Shown here: in pieces, positions 63,987-64,000 of the stretch
Position numbering within the stretch: position 1 is the first letter of the stretch
Layout of the letters: the number at the start of each line of letters is the position of its first letter
Assembly: GCF_017654505.1 (NCBI RefSeq)
Contig: NC_054540.1
Span: 35,613,054 to 35,677,053 of the forward strand
Direction of reading: 5' to 3'
DNA from: Polyodon spathula
Lineage: Eukaryota; Chordata; Actinopteri; Acipenseriformes; Polyodontidae
Length of the DNA stretch: 64,000 bases
Program-made: the position numbers and the translations under genes
The notes under the pieces: generated by a model
The model's input: only the letters and a program-made list of their open reading frames with translations
Databases searched by the model: none
Told to the model about the DNA's origin: nothing

Positions 63987-64000
63987 GACGGGTTTGATTG

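Overview
The window is vertebrate nuclear DNA: spliced genes with GT-AG introns, long microsatellites and dense, decayed transposons. The protein-coding content and the repeats (many Tc1-like elements, hAT MITEs, L2- and CR1-like LINEs, tRNA-derived SINEs, several LTR families) point to a ray-finned fish. The style of the repeats, especially the SINE at 52.0 kb and the LINE tail at 24.8 kb, resembles that of a non-teleost such as a sturgeon or paddlefish; that placement is inference.

Only two host genes are supported, both on the + strand. DCP1B (decapping co-activator) lies complete at 13.1-27.05 kb in nine coding exons giving 569 residues, with a likely extra upstream first exon at 12.88 kb. 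The first two coding exons of CACNA2D4 (voltage-gated calcium channel alpha-2/delta-4) lie at 43.2 kb (signal peptide) and 58.7 kb; the gene runs out of the right edge. The order DCP1B then CACNA2D4 on one strand matches the arrangement on human chromosome 12p13, which supports both calls.

Layout: 1-12.8 kb is intergenic, with MITEs, one Tc1-like element (3.3-4.9 kb), a duplicated repeat (5.7-6.4 kb) and ATT microsatellites. 12.8-27.3 kb is DCP1B; its introns hold a CR1-like LINE end, an (AT)n tract and an exon-like antisense ORF. 28.2-32.3 kb is a run of three Tc1-type elements joined by (CA)n/(GT)n tracts, one of them fused to an LTR fragment. 34.6-40.6 kb is a Ty3/gypsy-class retrotransposon whose integrase lies upstream of reverse transcriptase (Gmr1-like order), interrupted by a solo LTR with a perfect 5-bp target duplication. 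43.3-58.7 kb is CACNA2D4 intron 1, holding a 1.6-kb minisatellite built from a tRNA-like unit, hAT MITEs, a LINE split by another solo LTR, an L2-like LINE, two SINEs, a Tc1-like element and further LTRs. 58.8-64 kb is intron 2, dominated by a gag-only, non-autonomous LTR element with proline-rich 24-residue repeats.

All transposon ORFs seen carry stops, frameshifts or lost catalytic residues, so they are annotated as pseudogenes. No rRNA gene, functional tRNA gene, CRISPR array or bacterial-type operon was seen.
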